Shown piece by piece: positions 35,467 through 44,410 of a DNA stretch of 64,000 nucleotides (position 1 is the stretch's first letter; each line of letters starts with the position of its first letter). Under the pieces are notes generated by a model that was not told where the DNA came from, searched no databases, and worked only from the letters and a program-made list of their open reading frames with translations. Origin of the DNA: Roseovarius sp. TE539 (GTDB taxonomy: Bacteria; Pseudomonadota; Alphaproteobacteria; Rhodobacterales; Rhodobacteraceae); contig NZ_QNGB01000006.1 in assembly GCF_003298505.1 (NCBI RefSeq), positions 62,001 to 126,000 on the forward strand, in the 5' to 3' direction. A program made the position numbers and the translations under genes.

Positions 35467-38025
35467 TCAGGAGCCGCGGATGCGACTGACCATTTCGGTG
35501 GTGTCGCGGCTCAGCCCATCGGTGGCGAGAATGCGGTCAAGCTGTGCGGAGATGAGCGCCTGCCGGTCGGAATCGTATCTCCGCCATGTCTCGAAGGCCG
35601 AGCACATGCGCGCCGTGGTCTGCGGGTTCACCGGATCGAGCCGGACAAGCCAGTCTGCCAGCAATTCATAGCCCTTGCCCGAGGCATGGTGGAACCCGGC
35701 CGGGTTCATCGCCAGCGCCCCCAGCGTTGCGCGGAAGCGGTTGGGGTTCTTCATGTCGAAATCGGGGTGTCCGGTCAGGCGCGCGGCTGTGTCGGCGGCC
35801 CGATCGGGCCTGGCATGCACGATCTGGAGCATGAACCATTTGTCGATCACCAGCCGGTCCGCCTGCCACTGGTCGTAAAAGGCCGAGAGCGCCGCGTCGC
35901 CCGCGTCCGCATCAAGAAGGCAGGACAGCGCGGCAAGCTGCTGGGTCATGTTGGTGGCGCCGTCGAACTGCGCCTGCGCCGCCATGCCCCGATCGAGGCG
36001 GGTGATCATGCCAAGTGCGGCATTGGCCAGCGCCCGCGCGCCGGATTGTTCGGCATCGGGCCGGTAGGGCGCATCGACCCGGAACTCGGCATGCAGCCGC
36101 CGTGCGTCGGCCTCAAGATGCGCGGCGCGGGCATCGCGCAACCCCTCCAGCGCCGTCCAGATCGCCTGTGGATCGGGGGTGTCGCCGGCCTCGTGCAGGC
36201 TCTGGGCCAGTTCGTCCTGGCTGGGCAGGCCGAGGGCCAGCGCGCGGAAGGCGGGATCGAGACCGTCATCGCGCAGCAGCGCGCCAACCGCGTCGAGATA
36301 GGCCCGGTCGGGCGCGGCGCCGGAGCGAATGGTGGCCAGCAGTCCGTCGCGCGCCAGGGCGCGTCCCGCTTCCCACCGGTTGAAGGGATCGGTGTCATGG
36401 GCCATGAGGAACGCGCGTTCGGCGTTCGAGGTCTCGCGATCAAGGATCACCGGGGCGGAAAAACCGCGCAGGATCGACGGCACGGGCCGGGCGGAGAGCC
36501 CCTCGAAGGTGAAGCTCTGCCGCGGTTCGGTGACCTCGCAGATCACGGTCTTGCGCACCTCGTCACCATTTGGGCCCAGCAGGCCGACAGCCACCGGGAT
36601 CACGCGGGGGGTCTTGGTCTCCTGGCCCGGGGTGGGGGGCGTGTGCTGCTCGAAGGTGAGGGTGAAACGGCCCTCGGTCTCGTCATAGGCCTCTTCGACG
36701 CGCAGGCGCGGCGTTCCGGCCTCCTGATACCAGCGTTTGAATTGCGCCAGGTCGCGGCCGGTCACGTCCTCGAAGACCTCGAGCCAGTCCTCGATCGTGG
36801 CGGCGTCGCCGTCATGACGGGTGAAGTAGAGATCTAGCGCCTTGTAATAGGCCTCGTCGCCGACCAGCGTCTTGAGCATGCCGATCAGCTCGGCGCCCTT
36901 CTCGTAGACCGTGGCGGTGTAGAAATTGTTGATCTCGACAAAGCTTTCGGGGCGGACGGGGTGCGCCAGCGGGCCGGCATCCTCGCGGAACTGGCGCGCG
37001 CGAAGGGCGATCACGTCCTGGATGCGCTTGACGGCGCCGGAGCGCATGTCGGCGGTGAACTGGCTGTCGCGAAAAACGGTCAGCCCTTCCTTGAGGCACA
37101 GCTGGAACCAGTCGCGGCAGGTGATGCGGTTGCCCGTCCAGTTATGGAAATATTCATGCGCGATGATCGCCTCGATGCGTTCGAAATTGGCGTCCGTCGC
37201 GGTTTCGGGGCTGGCCAGCACGGCGGCGGAGTTGAAGATGTTGAGGCCCTTGTTCTCCATCGCGCCCATGTTGAAGTCGTCCACGGCGACGATGTTGAAC
37301 ACGTCGAGGTCGTATTCGCGGCCGTAGACCTCCTCGTCCCATTTCATGGACTTGATCAGGGCCTCCATCGCGAATGGGCACTTGCCCTCGTCGCCGGGGC
37401 GGACCCAGACGTTGAGATCGACATGCCGGCCCGCGCGGGTGGTGAATTCTCCGCGGTGGCTGACGAGATCGCCGGCGACAAGCGCGAAGAGATAGGCCGG
37501 CTTGGGCCAGGGATCGTGCCATTCGGCAAACCCTGCTCCGTGGGCGCCGGGGTTGCCGTTCGACAGCATCACCGGCATGTCACCCTCGATGCGCACGCTG
37601 AAGGGGGCCATCACGTCGGGGCGGTCCGGGTAGTAGGTGATCTTGCGGAATCCTTCGGCCTCGCATTGGGTGCAATACATGCCGTTGGACATGTAAAGCC
37701 CCTCAAGCGCGGTGTTGGCGGCCGGGTCGATCTCGACCTCGGCCTCGAAGGTGAAGGGCGCGTCGGGCACATCGCAGGTCAGCCCGGCCTCGGTGATGTC
37801 GGGCTGGACTGGCGTGCCGTCGATGCGCGCCTCAAGAAGCGTCAGCCCCTCGCCATGCAGGAAGAAATCGCCCGGGGCGGCCTCCGGATTGGGACGGAAG
37901 CGGATTCGCGATTGCACCCGGGTGTGCGACGGATCAAGCCGGAAGGTCAGCGCGACCTCGTCGATCAGGTAGGGAAAAGGCGTGTAATCCTTCAGGTGGA
38001 TCGACGCGGGGGCGGCATCTTTCAT
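35467..38025 (-). CDS. pepN: Aminopeptidase N
   Basis: This M1 zinc aminopeptidase trims N-terminal residues from peptides in the cytosol. The 852-residue protein has the substrate motif GAMEN near residue 253, the zinc motif HEYFHNW near 288 with the third ligand Glu in CLKEGLTVFRD, and the PepN-type N-terminus with KDYTPFPYLIDEVALTF. DUF3458-like and C-terminal helical domains follow. It is transcribed divergently from the photolyase gene, with 118 bases between. Confidence 0.96.
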   Translation of the reverse strand: MKDAAPASIHLKDYTPFPYLIDEVALTFRLDPSHTRVQSRIRFRPNPEAAPGDFFLHGEGLTLLEARIDGTPVQPDITEAGLTCDVPDAPFTFEAEVEIDPAANTALEGLYMSNGMYCTQCEAEGFRKITYYPDRPDVMAPFSVRIEGDMPVMLSNGNPGAHGAGFAEWHDPWPKPAYLFALVAGDLVSHRGEFTTRAGRHVDLNVWVRPGDEGKCPFAMEALIKSMKWDEEVYGREYDLDVFNIVAVDDFNMGAMENKGLNIFNSAAVLASPETATDANFERIEAIIAHEYFHNWTGNRITCRDWFQLCLKEGLTVFRDSQFTADMRSGAVKRIQDVIALRARQFREDAGPLAHPVRPESFVEINNFYTATVYEKGAELIGMLKTLVGDEAYYKALDLYFTRHDGDAATIEDWLEVFEDVTGRDLAQFKRWYQEAGTPRLRVEEAYDETEGRFTLTFEQHTPPTPGQETKTPRVIPVAVGLLGPNGDEVRKTVICEVTEPRQSFTFEGLSARPVPSILRGFSAPVILDRETSNAERAFLMAHDTDPFNRWEAGRALARDGLLATIRSGAAPDRAYLDAVGALLRDDGLDPAFRALALGLPSQDELAQSLHEAGDTPDPQAIWTALEGLRDARAAHLEADARRLHAEFRVDAPYRPDAEQSGARALANAALGMITRLDRGMAAQAQFDGATNMTQQLAALSCLLDADAGDAALSAFYDQWQADRLVIDKWFMLQIVHARPDRAADTAARLTGHPDFDMKNPNRFRATLGALAMNPAGFHHASGKGYELLADWLVRLDPVNPQTTARMCSAFETWRRYDSDRQALISAQLDRILATDGLSRDTTEMVSRIRGS

Positions 38026-38143
38026 CGCGGGCTACTCCGTTTGGTCAGGGCTGCTGGCGGACGGTAGGGTGCCGGGCAGCGGGCTGCAAGGCCATGTGGT
38101 GCGGCACGTGGCAATTCGGCGCGCGGCGGCTATCTGCCCGGTC

Positions 38144-39643
38144 ATGAGGGATGTTGTCATCTGCTGGTTCAAGCGTGATCTGCGCGTCGTTGATCACCCG
38201 GCGTTGGCCCGGGCGGCGGCGCTTGGCCCGGTCATCCCGCTTTATATCGTCGAGCCTGGGTTGTGGCAGCAGGCGGATGCGTCGGGGCGGCACTATGCCT
38301 TTGTCGTGGAGTGTCTGGAGGCCCTGCGCCGCGACCTGGCCGATCTCGGGCTGGCGCTGGCGGTGCGGCGCGGTGAGGCGGTTGGAGTGCTGGAGACGCT
38401 GCGCCGGGATCATGGGGCGACACGGCTGGTCAGCCATGAAGAGACCGGCAATGCCTGGACGTTCGCGCGCGACCGGAGGGTGGCCGCCTGGGCGCGGGCG
38501 CAGGGGGTGGAATGGACGCAACTGCCGCAATGCGGCGTGGCGCGCCGTTTGCCGGGTCGCGACGGCTGGCAGCGCGCGCGGGACGGGTTCGTCCGTGACG
38601 CGCCGGCGGCGGTGCCGCAGGGCCTGCAGCCCGGACCGTTCACGTCGACGGACAGGATGCCCGATGCGGCCGATCTTGGCCTTGAGGATGCGTGTCCGCA
38701 GCGACAGAAGGGGGGCCGCGCCAGGGCCGAGCGCGCCCTTGAGGGGTTTTTGCAGACCCGCGGGCGCTGCTATCGAAAAGCCATGTCGTCGCCGCTTGCC
38801 GGCGCGCGGGCCTGTTCACGGCTCAGCCCGCACCTGGCGTTCGGGACGATCTCGGTGCGCGAGGCGGTTCAGGCCGCGTCGGCCCGGCAGGCGGCGCTGA
38901 CGGGGCGCCGGGACGGCTGGGCGGGATCGCTGCGGTCCTTCCAGTCGCGCCTGGCCTGGCGGGATCACTTCATCCAGAAACTGGAGGACGAGCCGGCGCT
39001 GGAGCATCGCTGCATGCACCCCGCCTACGAGGGCCTGCGCCCCGCGGTGCCCGACCGCGTGCGGCTTGATGCCTGGGCGGCGGGCGAGACCGGGCTGCCC
39101 TTCGTGGATGCCTGCATGCGAAGCCTGCGCGCCACCGGGTGGCTGAACTTCCGCATGCGCAGCATGGTGATGGCGGTTGCAAGCTATCACCTGTGGCTGG
39201 ACTGGCGCGCGTCGGGTCCGGTGCTGGCCCGGTATTTCACCGATTACGAGCCGGGCATCCACTGGCCGCAGGTGCAGATGCAGTCGGGCACGACGGGCAT
39301 CAACACCATCCGCATCTACAACCCGGTCAAGCAGGGCGGGGACCAGGATCCTGCCGGTGTGTTCACGCGGCGTTGGGTGCCCGAACTGGCCGATGTCCCG
39401 GACGCGTATCTTCAGGCGCCCTGGCGCTGGCCGCGGGCGGGCTGTGTTCTGGGCCAAGCCTACCCCTTTCCGATTGTCGATCCGGTGGCGGCGGCGCGTG
39501 CGGCACGACAGGCTGTCTGGGCGGTTCGCGGTCAGGAGGGATTTCATGACCGGGCGACTGCATTGGTTGCCCGTCATGGCAGCCGCAAGCGGAGGCGTCC
39601 CGGCATCCCCGCGCCGGACCGGCAGATGCGGTTCGATTTCTGA
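38144..39643 (+). CDS. Cryptochrome/photolyase family protein
   Basis: The 499-residue protein has an N-terminal Rossmann photolyase domain (VICWFKRDLRVVDHPAL) and an FAD-binding helical domain with LSPHLAFGTISVREAV and RLAWRDHF. The motif TGINTIRIYNPVKQGGDQDP near residue 385 is that of a branch of proteobacterial photolyase/cryptochromes. It uses light to repair pyrimidine dimers, or acts as a blue-light sensor; the sequence alone does not separate these. The start at 38144 matches homologues. It overlaps a DUF2256 gene downstream by one base. Confidence 0.93.
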   Translation: MRDVVICWFKRDLRVVDHPALARAAALGPVIPLYIVEPGLWQQADASGRHYAFVVECLEALRRDLADLGLALAVRRGEAVGVLETLRRDHGATRLVSHEETGNAWTFARDRRVAAWARAQGVEWTQLPQCGVARRLPGRDGWQRARDGFVRDAPAAVPQGLQPGPFTSTDRMPDAADLGLEDACPQRQKGGRARAERALEGFLQTRGRCYRKAMSSPLAGARACSRLSPHLAFGTISVREAVQAASARQAALTGRRDGWAGSLRSFQSRLAWRDHFIQKLEDEPALEHRCMHPAYEGLRPAVPDRVRLDAWAAGETGLPFVDACMRSLRATGWLNFRMRSMVMAVASYHLWLDWRASGPVLARYFTDYEPGIHWPQVQMQSGTTGINTIRIYNPVKQGGDQDPAGVFTRRWVPELADVPDAYLQAPWRWPRAGCVLGQAYPFPIVDPVAAARAARQAVWAVRGQEGFHDRATALVARHGSRKRRRPGIPAPDRQMRFDF

Positions 39644-39819
39644 TGGGCCGGATGCGCAAGAAGGGCGATCTGCCGCAGAAGACCTGTAGGGCCTGCGGGC
39701 GCCCCTTCAGCTGGCGGCGCAAATGGGCGCGCGACTGGGATAATGTCCGCTTTTGCAGCCTGCGGTGCCGACGGACAGGGGCGGCCCGAGGGCCGGCGCG
39801 GGCGCGCGGGCAACAATGA
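39643..39819 (+). CDS. DUF2256 small zinc-binding protein
   Basis: This 58-residue gene follows the photolyase directly, its ATG sharing one base with the stop (TGATG). It reads KKGDLPQKTCRACGRPFSW, then WARDWDNVRFCSLRCRR. The four Cys in CxxC...CxxxC would bind zinc, and the pattern is exactly DUF2256. These proteins occur next to or fused with cryptochrome-type photolyases in many bacteria. A role in photolyase function is inference from neighbourhood. It is too short for many gene finders. Confidence 0.9.
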   Translation: MGRMRKKGDLPQKTCRACGRPFSWRRKWARDWDNVRFCSLRCRRTGAARGPARARGQQ

Positions 39820-39968
39820 TCCCGTCCGGCGGTCACTTGCCGGGCGGCGTGTCGTGATGTCCTGCACGGCGCCGTGCGGGCGCGCGCGGGCCCTTGTGCG
39901 GGATTTCAGGTTTTCTTGTCCCGCACCCGGTATTATCTATGCTGGTGACGTGCCAGAAGAGGATCCTC

Positions 39969-40745
39969 ATGACCCGCCCAATCGTCGGCATCATCGGCAA
40001 CCATTACCTGATCAATGATCAATACCCGGCCCATGCCGGCGGCACGATGAATTCCGAGGCCGTGGCCGAGGTTGCCGACTGCATGCCGATGGTGGTGCCG
40101 TCCGATCCGCGCATGGTATCGGTCGAGGAGCTGATGGAGGTTTGCGACGGGTTCCTGCTGACCGGGGGGCGGCCCAATGTCCACCCCGAAGAGTATGGCG
40201 AAGCCGCGACCGAGGCTCATGGCGCCTTCGACCGGGCGCGCGACGCGATCACCCTGCCGCTGGTGCGCGCGTGCCTCGCCCGCGGGCAGCCGTTGCTGGG
40301 GGTGTGCCGCGGCTTTCAGGAGGTCAACGTGGCCTTGGGCGGCACCCTCCACCCGGAGATCCGCGAACTTCCGGGGCGGGACAATCACCGCATGCCGCCC
40401 GATGGCACGCTGGACGAACAGTTCGCACTGCGTCACATGGTCAGCTTCGTCGAGGGCGGTGTTTTCCATCGCCTGATGGGCGCCCGCGAGGTGATGACCA
40501 ACACGTTGCACGGGCAGGGGGTGATGCGCGCCGGACCCCGGATTGTCATTGACGGCCACGCTCCGGACGGCACGCCCGAGGCGCTTTATGTCGAAAGCGC
40601 GCCGGGCTTCATGCTCGCGGTGCAGTGGCACCCGGAATACAACGCTGCCAACGATCCCGTTTCCCGGCCCCTTTTCGGTGCCTTCGGCGATGCGGTGCGG
40701 GCCTGGGCGGGATGCCGCGCGGCCCCGGGCCGGCGCAGCGCCTGA
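39969..40745 (+). CDS. Class I glutamine amidotransferase-type hydrolase (peptidase C26)
   Basis: The 258-residue protein is a PuuD-like gamma-glutamyl hydrolase. Its nucleophile is Cys113 in LLGVCRGFQEVN, and the catalytic His is in AVQWHPEYN near residue 226. Family members release glutamate from gamma-glutamyl-GABA in putrescine breakdown or cleave other gamma-glutamyl amides. The substrate is not proven, and no other puu gene is near. The start at 39969 matches MTRPIVGIIGNHY; the frame is open upstream to 39894. Confidence 0.85.
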   Translation: MTRPIVGIIGNHYLINDQYPAHAGGTMNSEAVAEVADCMPMVVPSDPRMVSVEELMEVCDGFLLTGGRPNVHPEEYGEAATEAHGAFDRARDAITLPLVRACLARGQPLLGVCRGFQEVNVALGGTLHPEIRELPGRDNHRMPPDGTLDEQFALRHMVSFVEGGVFHRLMGAREVMTNTLHGQGVMRAGPRIVIDGHAPDGTPEALYVESAPGFMLAVQWHPEYNAANDPVSRPLFGAFGDAVRAWAGCRAAPGRRSA

Positions 40746-40833
40746 GGGCGCCGCGCCCCGATCCTGGGGCTTGACCTTCCCCCTGCCGGAAGCCCCACAC
40801 AGGCGCCGGACAAGGGCGAAGCGGGAGGTCATC

Positions 40834-41262
40834 TTGAAACCGTCACGGATCGGACTGCTCATGGCGGTGCTGGCGGCTTGTGCCGCGGCGCTGTGGAGTG
40901 CCACGCAGGGCGGGCGCGCGGGCGGCGGCCCCCAAGGCGGGCGCGCGGCGATTGCAGAGGTGACGATGCCGGCGCTGTCCGGCGCGGCGGCGCGGGGTGC
41001 TTCGGCCTTCGGGGAAAACTGCGCCGCGTGTCACGGCGCGGATGCGGGCGGGGTGAGTGGCAAGGGCCCGCCGCTCATCCACGCCTATTACGAGCCCGGC
41101 CATCATGGCGACATGTCCTTTCGCCTGGCAGTGCGGCGCGGGGTGCGGGCCCATCACTGGCGCTTCGGCGACATGCCGGCCATCGACGGCGTGAGCGACG
41201 CCGCGCTGGAGGAAATCATCGCCTATGTGCGGGCGGTGCAGAAGGCCAACGGGATTTTCTGA
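40834..41262 (+). CDS. Periplasmic or membrane-anchored c-type cytochrome
   Basis: The 142-residue protein has an N-terminal hydrophobic segment (residues 6-23, a signal anchor or signal peptide) and a class I haem motif CAACHG with Cys63, Cys66 and His67. A likely axial Met is Met114 in GDMPAIDGV. The start is a TTG at 40834, chosen for the GGGAGG Shine-Dalgarno 7 bases upstream and the normal basic N-terminus. It is probably an electron carrier in the periplasm. It precedes a HemG-like gene by 75 bases. Confidence 0.88.
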   Translation: MKPSRIGLLMAVLAACAAALWSATQGGRAGGGPQGGRAAIAEVTMPALSGAAARGASAFGENCAACHGADAGGVSGKGPPLIHAYYEPGHHGDMSFRLAVRRGVRAHHWRFGDMPAIDGVSDAALEEIIAYVRAVQKANGIF

Positions 41263-41337
41263 GCGGATCGCGCAGCCGGGCGTCGCGGATTGATCCATGA
41301 CAATGCGGGGGCGGGCGCGGACCGGCACCCTGAGGGC

Positions 41338-41862
41338 ATGAACATCCTCGTCGTCTATGCCACCACCGAAGGCCAGACCCGCCGGATCGCCCGGTTCTGC
41401 GCCGACCACCTGCACGGGGCCGGCCACACGGTTGAGCTGTTGCCCGCGGCGGAGGGCGCGGAGCTGGACCTGGCGCGGTTCGAGGCGGCGGTGCTTCTGG
41501 CGTCGGTCCATGCGGGGCGCTACCAGCCCGAGATCGGCACCTTCGCAAGCGCCCATGCCAAGGGGCTGAACCGGCTGCGCACGCTCTTTCTGCCGGTATC
41601 GCTGGCCGCGGCGGGGGACGATGCCGATGAGCTGGCCGACCTGGACAGGATCGCCACCGATTTCGCCGCCGAGACGGGCTGGACCCCGGGGCGCGTTGAA
41701 CAGGTTGCCGGGGCATTCAGGTTCACCCAGTACGATTTCTTCAAGTCCTGGGCGATGCGCTGGATCGCGGCGCGCAAGGGCGAGGACGTGACCCCGAACG
41801 AGGACCGCGAATACACCGACTGGTCCGCCCTTCGTGCCTTGCTGGCGGACTGGGCCGGCTGA
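41338..41862 (+). CDS. HemG-like flavodoxin-domain protein
   Basis: The 174-residue protein has a flavodoxin fold with the FMN phosphate loop VVYATTEGQTRRIARF at the start, and resembles HemG, menaquinone- or quinone-linked protoporphyrinogen IX oxidase of E. coli. FFKSWAMRWIAARKGED and the C-terminal EYTDWSALRALLADWA fit HemG. Rhodobacterales usually use HemJ for this step, so a haem role is not certain. The cytochrome c gene upstream gives weak support. Confidence 0.75.
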   Translation: MNILVVYATTEGQTRRIARFCADHLHGAGHTVELLPAAEGAELDLARFEAAVLLASVHAGRYQPEIGTFASAHAKGLNRLRTLFLPVSLAAAGDDADELADLDRIATDFAAETGWTPGRVEQVAGAFRFTQYDFFKSWAMRWIAARKGEDVTPNEDREYTDWSALRALLADWAG

Positions 41863-44208
41863 TCAGGCAGCGGGCGCACCGCAGAGCAGCCGCGCCTCGT
41901 GCGCCCTCAGGCAGGGCCGCACGGTGCCGCCATGCGCGCGCGGATCGCTTCGCAGATCGGGAAACAGCGCGAACATCTCTTCGCGGCCCGATCCGGATAC
42001 GGCCGCGATACCGGTCTCACCGGCATGGAAACTTTCGGTGGCGGCGCCATCTGCGTAGATGATTTCGTGACGGTCGAACATCAGGTGGATGTAACTGACC
42101 AGGCCGCGAGGGGCCGAGCGTACATTGTGGCCGTCGATCAGGTGGCGCGCGGCAACCAGAACCTCGGACTGACCGAACAGCAACTCGGCGCGATACCCCT
42201 CGAACAGCAGGCGGTGCTGGGGTGAGACCAGCAGCGGACGGCGCGCACCCCGCAGCGCGGCGGGCGCGATCAGGACCGGTGCGAAACGTCCGTGGCCGGG
42301 CACGCTGCGCCGTCCGATCCAGCGGATCCGCTGGATCCCGTTGTCGCGGGTCACCACCCGGTCCCCCGGCTGCAGCGTTTCCACCGGCTGTTCTCCGGTT
42401 TCCGTCAGGATTCGAGCGCCGGGGGTGAAGCAGATGATATTCTCGATTTCCGAGAACGTGACAACGGTGCTGTCAGGGCCGTCCCCCATCGTGAAACTGC
42501 CCGAGAGCCCGCCGGCATTGTCGTCGGTGTTGGTGTAGGTGATGTCGTCCTTGCTCACGTCGGGCGTCAGGACAAGTGTGTCGCCGACGGTTTCGCCGTC
42601 TTCCCCGCCGGTGATGGAGATGGCGCCCGAGCCTGTGCTGTCCGTATCCTGCAGCGTGAAGGTGTCGTCGCCGCTGCCGCCGGTGACGGTATCGCCCTGA
42701 TCGACGGTGATCGCGTCATGCCCGGTGCCGCCCGCGATGTTGTCGGCCCCTTCGCCGCCGTCGATCGTATCGTTGCCGCCCTCGCCGAAAATGGTGTCAC
42801 TGCCTGCGCCGCCCATCAGGTCGTCATCGCCATCATCCGGCACGATGGTCGAGTAATGCAGGTCCGAGACCCAGATCGCCTGCTCGCCGACACCGCCGTT
42901 TTCATAGATGATGTCAATGGACTGAACCGGCCCGGCGATCTCGATCAGGGCCGAGCCGCCGGCTTCATCGGCGGAGTCCGCTGTCATGTCGGCGGTGATG
43001 GTGTTGCCCGAGACGGTATCGCCGCCATCGGGCTTGATCGTCACTTCCACCGGGTCACCGTCGGCGTTGTAGGCGTTGATCGTCACCACGTCGACATGGT
43101 CCTCGAACTGCCAGTCGATGTCGTTGATGCGGAAGGCGACGTTCTGCACCTCCTCGCTCATCACGCTGCCGGGGGAGGCGGTGAAATCCAGGCTTGCATG
43201 TGTCGTCACACCGTTGTCGGTGAACATGTAGAGGCTGGACTTGGCCTCGAAGGGTTCGCCCGTGTCGGTGTAGACGGTATCGGAGGTCTCGACCTCGAAC
43301 ATTGGCACATTGCTGCCGCCGTCATCGAATTCCACCGTCACGTTCATCTCGCCGGTGGCGAGGGTGGCCCCCGCCGAGATGTCGGTTTCATCCGCCGCGA
43401 TCTGGCTCCAGTTCAGGGATTCGGCAACCGGGGCGGGCGCACCGCCGTCATCGCTGCTGTCGCCGTAGATCCTGTCACCGCCGCCCCCGCCGGTGACGGT
43501 GTCGTCGCCGCCGCCCGCGACGATCTTGTCGGCGCCCGCGCCGGCAGCGATCGCGTCGTCGCTGTCTCCGGCGCTGATGCTGTTGCCGGTGTCATCCACC
43601 ATGTCGCCCTCGGGGTCGCCGGTATAGGCGGCGTCGATGGTCTCGGCCCCCGCTGTGCCGTCGACCACGCCATCCGGCGCGACGGTCTCGAACAGCCTGA
43701 CATTGTCGATGAGGAACTCGCCCGACTCGCCGCTGCCCTCGGGCTTGACGATCTCGATCGTCAGCGGCGCGCCGTTCAGGGACGGATCATCGACCGTCGA
43801 GGTGACGGTCACGGTCTGCAGCCCGTCGATATCCCCGGTGGTACCGCTGACCGTGCCGATCACCGTCGATCCGGCAAGGATATTGATCTGGTAGGTAAGA
43901 TCGCCGCCGCTGGCGTAGCTGCCGTCACCGATATCCAAGGAAAGGTCATAGGTGTTGCCGGCGATGTAGGTGTCCGACAGGGTCTGCGAGATGCGGACGC
44001 CGCTGCCGCCGCTGTCTCCGGAATAGAGATACGCGACGTTCTCGCCATCCACGGTCGAAAGGTCGGTCTGGGAGGAGGTCGGATCGTAATCCCCCGCCTC
44101 GCCCGAACCGCTGCCGGTGATGGTCCAGCCGGGGATGCCCTGCGACCAGACGCCATCGGCATGACTCGTCTGCTCGAAACTTGCGTTCTGAACCGTGAGT
44201 TCCGGCAT
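41863..44208 (-). CDS. RTX-repeat protein with C-terminal Hint domain
   Basis: The 781-residue protein has no Sec signal. After an N-terminal beta-sandwich (about 1-185), there are two Gly/Asp nonapeptide blocks that bind calcium: AAGAGADKIVAGGGDDTVTG near 215-250, and SDTIFGEGGNDTIDGGEGAD near 460-500. The last 190 residues form a Hint_2 domain starting ICFTPGARIL (candidate nucleophile Cys near 593), with VRSAPRGLVSYIHLMFDRH. Hint domains can cleave themselves. It would be exported by a type I system, of which there are no genes nearby. AAGGAAA precedes the ATG. Confidence 0.85.
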   Translation of the reverse strand: MPELTVQNASFEQTSHADGVWSQGIPGWTITGSGSGEAGDYDPTSSQTDLSTVDGENVAYLYSGDSGGSGVRISQTLSDTYIAGNTYDLSLDIGDGSYASGGDLTYQINILAGSTVIGTVSGTTGDIDGLQTVTVTSTVDDPSLNGAPLTIEIVKPEGSGESGEFLIDNVRLFETVAPDGVVDGTAGAETIDAAYTGDPEGDMVDDTGNSISAGDSDDAIAAGAGADKIVAGGGDDTVTGGGGGDRIYGDSSDDGGAPAPVAESLNWSQIAADETDISAGATLATGEMNVTVEFDDGGSNVPMFEVETSDTVYTDTGEPFEAKSSLYMFTDNGVTTHASLDFTASPGSVMSEEVQNVAFRINDIDWQFEDHVDVVTINAYNADGDPVEVTIKPDGGDTVSGNTITADMTADSADEAGGSALIEIAGPVQSIDIIYENGGVGEQAIWVSDLHYSTIVPDDGDDDLMGGAGSDTIFGEGGNDTIDGGEGADNIAGGTGHDAITVDQGDTVTGGSGDDTFTLQDTDSTGSGAISITGGEDGETVGDTLVLTPDVSKDDITYTNTDDNAGGLSGSFTMGDGPDSTVVTFSEIENIICFTPGARILTETGEQPVETLQPGDRVVTRDNGIQRIRWIGRRSVPGHGRFAPVLIAPAALRGARRPLLVSPQHRLLFEGYRAELLFGQSEVLVAARHLIDGHNVRSAPRGLVSYIHLMFDRHEIIYADGAATESFHAGETGIAAVSGSGREEMFALFPDLRSDPRAHGGTVRPCLRAHEARLLCGAPAA

Positions 44209-44410
44209 TTTCCTTCGCCCTCTCTGATCCGCTCCATTGCCCCTGGCGCCCTTTCACGCCGTTACGGGCCTTCGAAAGCGCCGGCGGCAGGGCCGGACGA
44301 CATTCCGTTTCGATTCGGAATACAGTGTGTTTCAGGCGGAATTTGGTGGAATTCGCGACGAATCTCCGGCGAATCACGGCGGCCGTGTGCCGGAGCGGGC
44401 GCCGCGCCGG

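Noticed and set aside
44209-44410. Small gene or RNA between the Hint protein and kynureninase
   Set aside because: Only a weak inverted repeat (ATTCCG/CGGAAT) is seen; there is no convincing coding frame or promoter.
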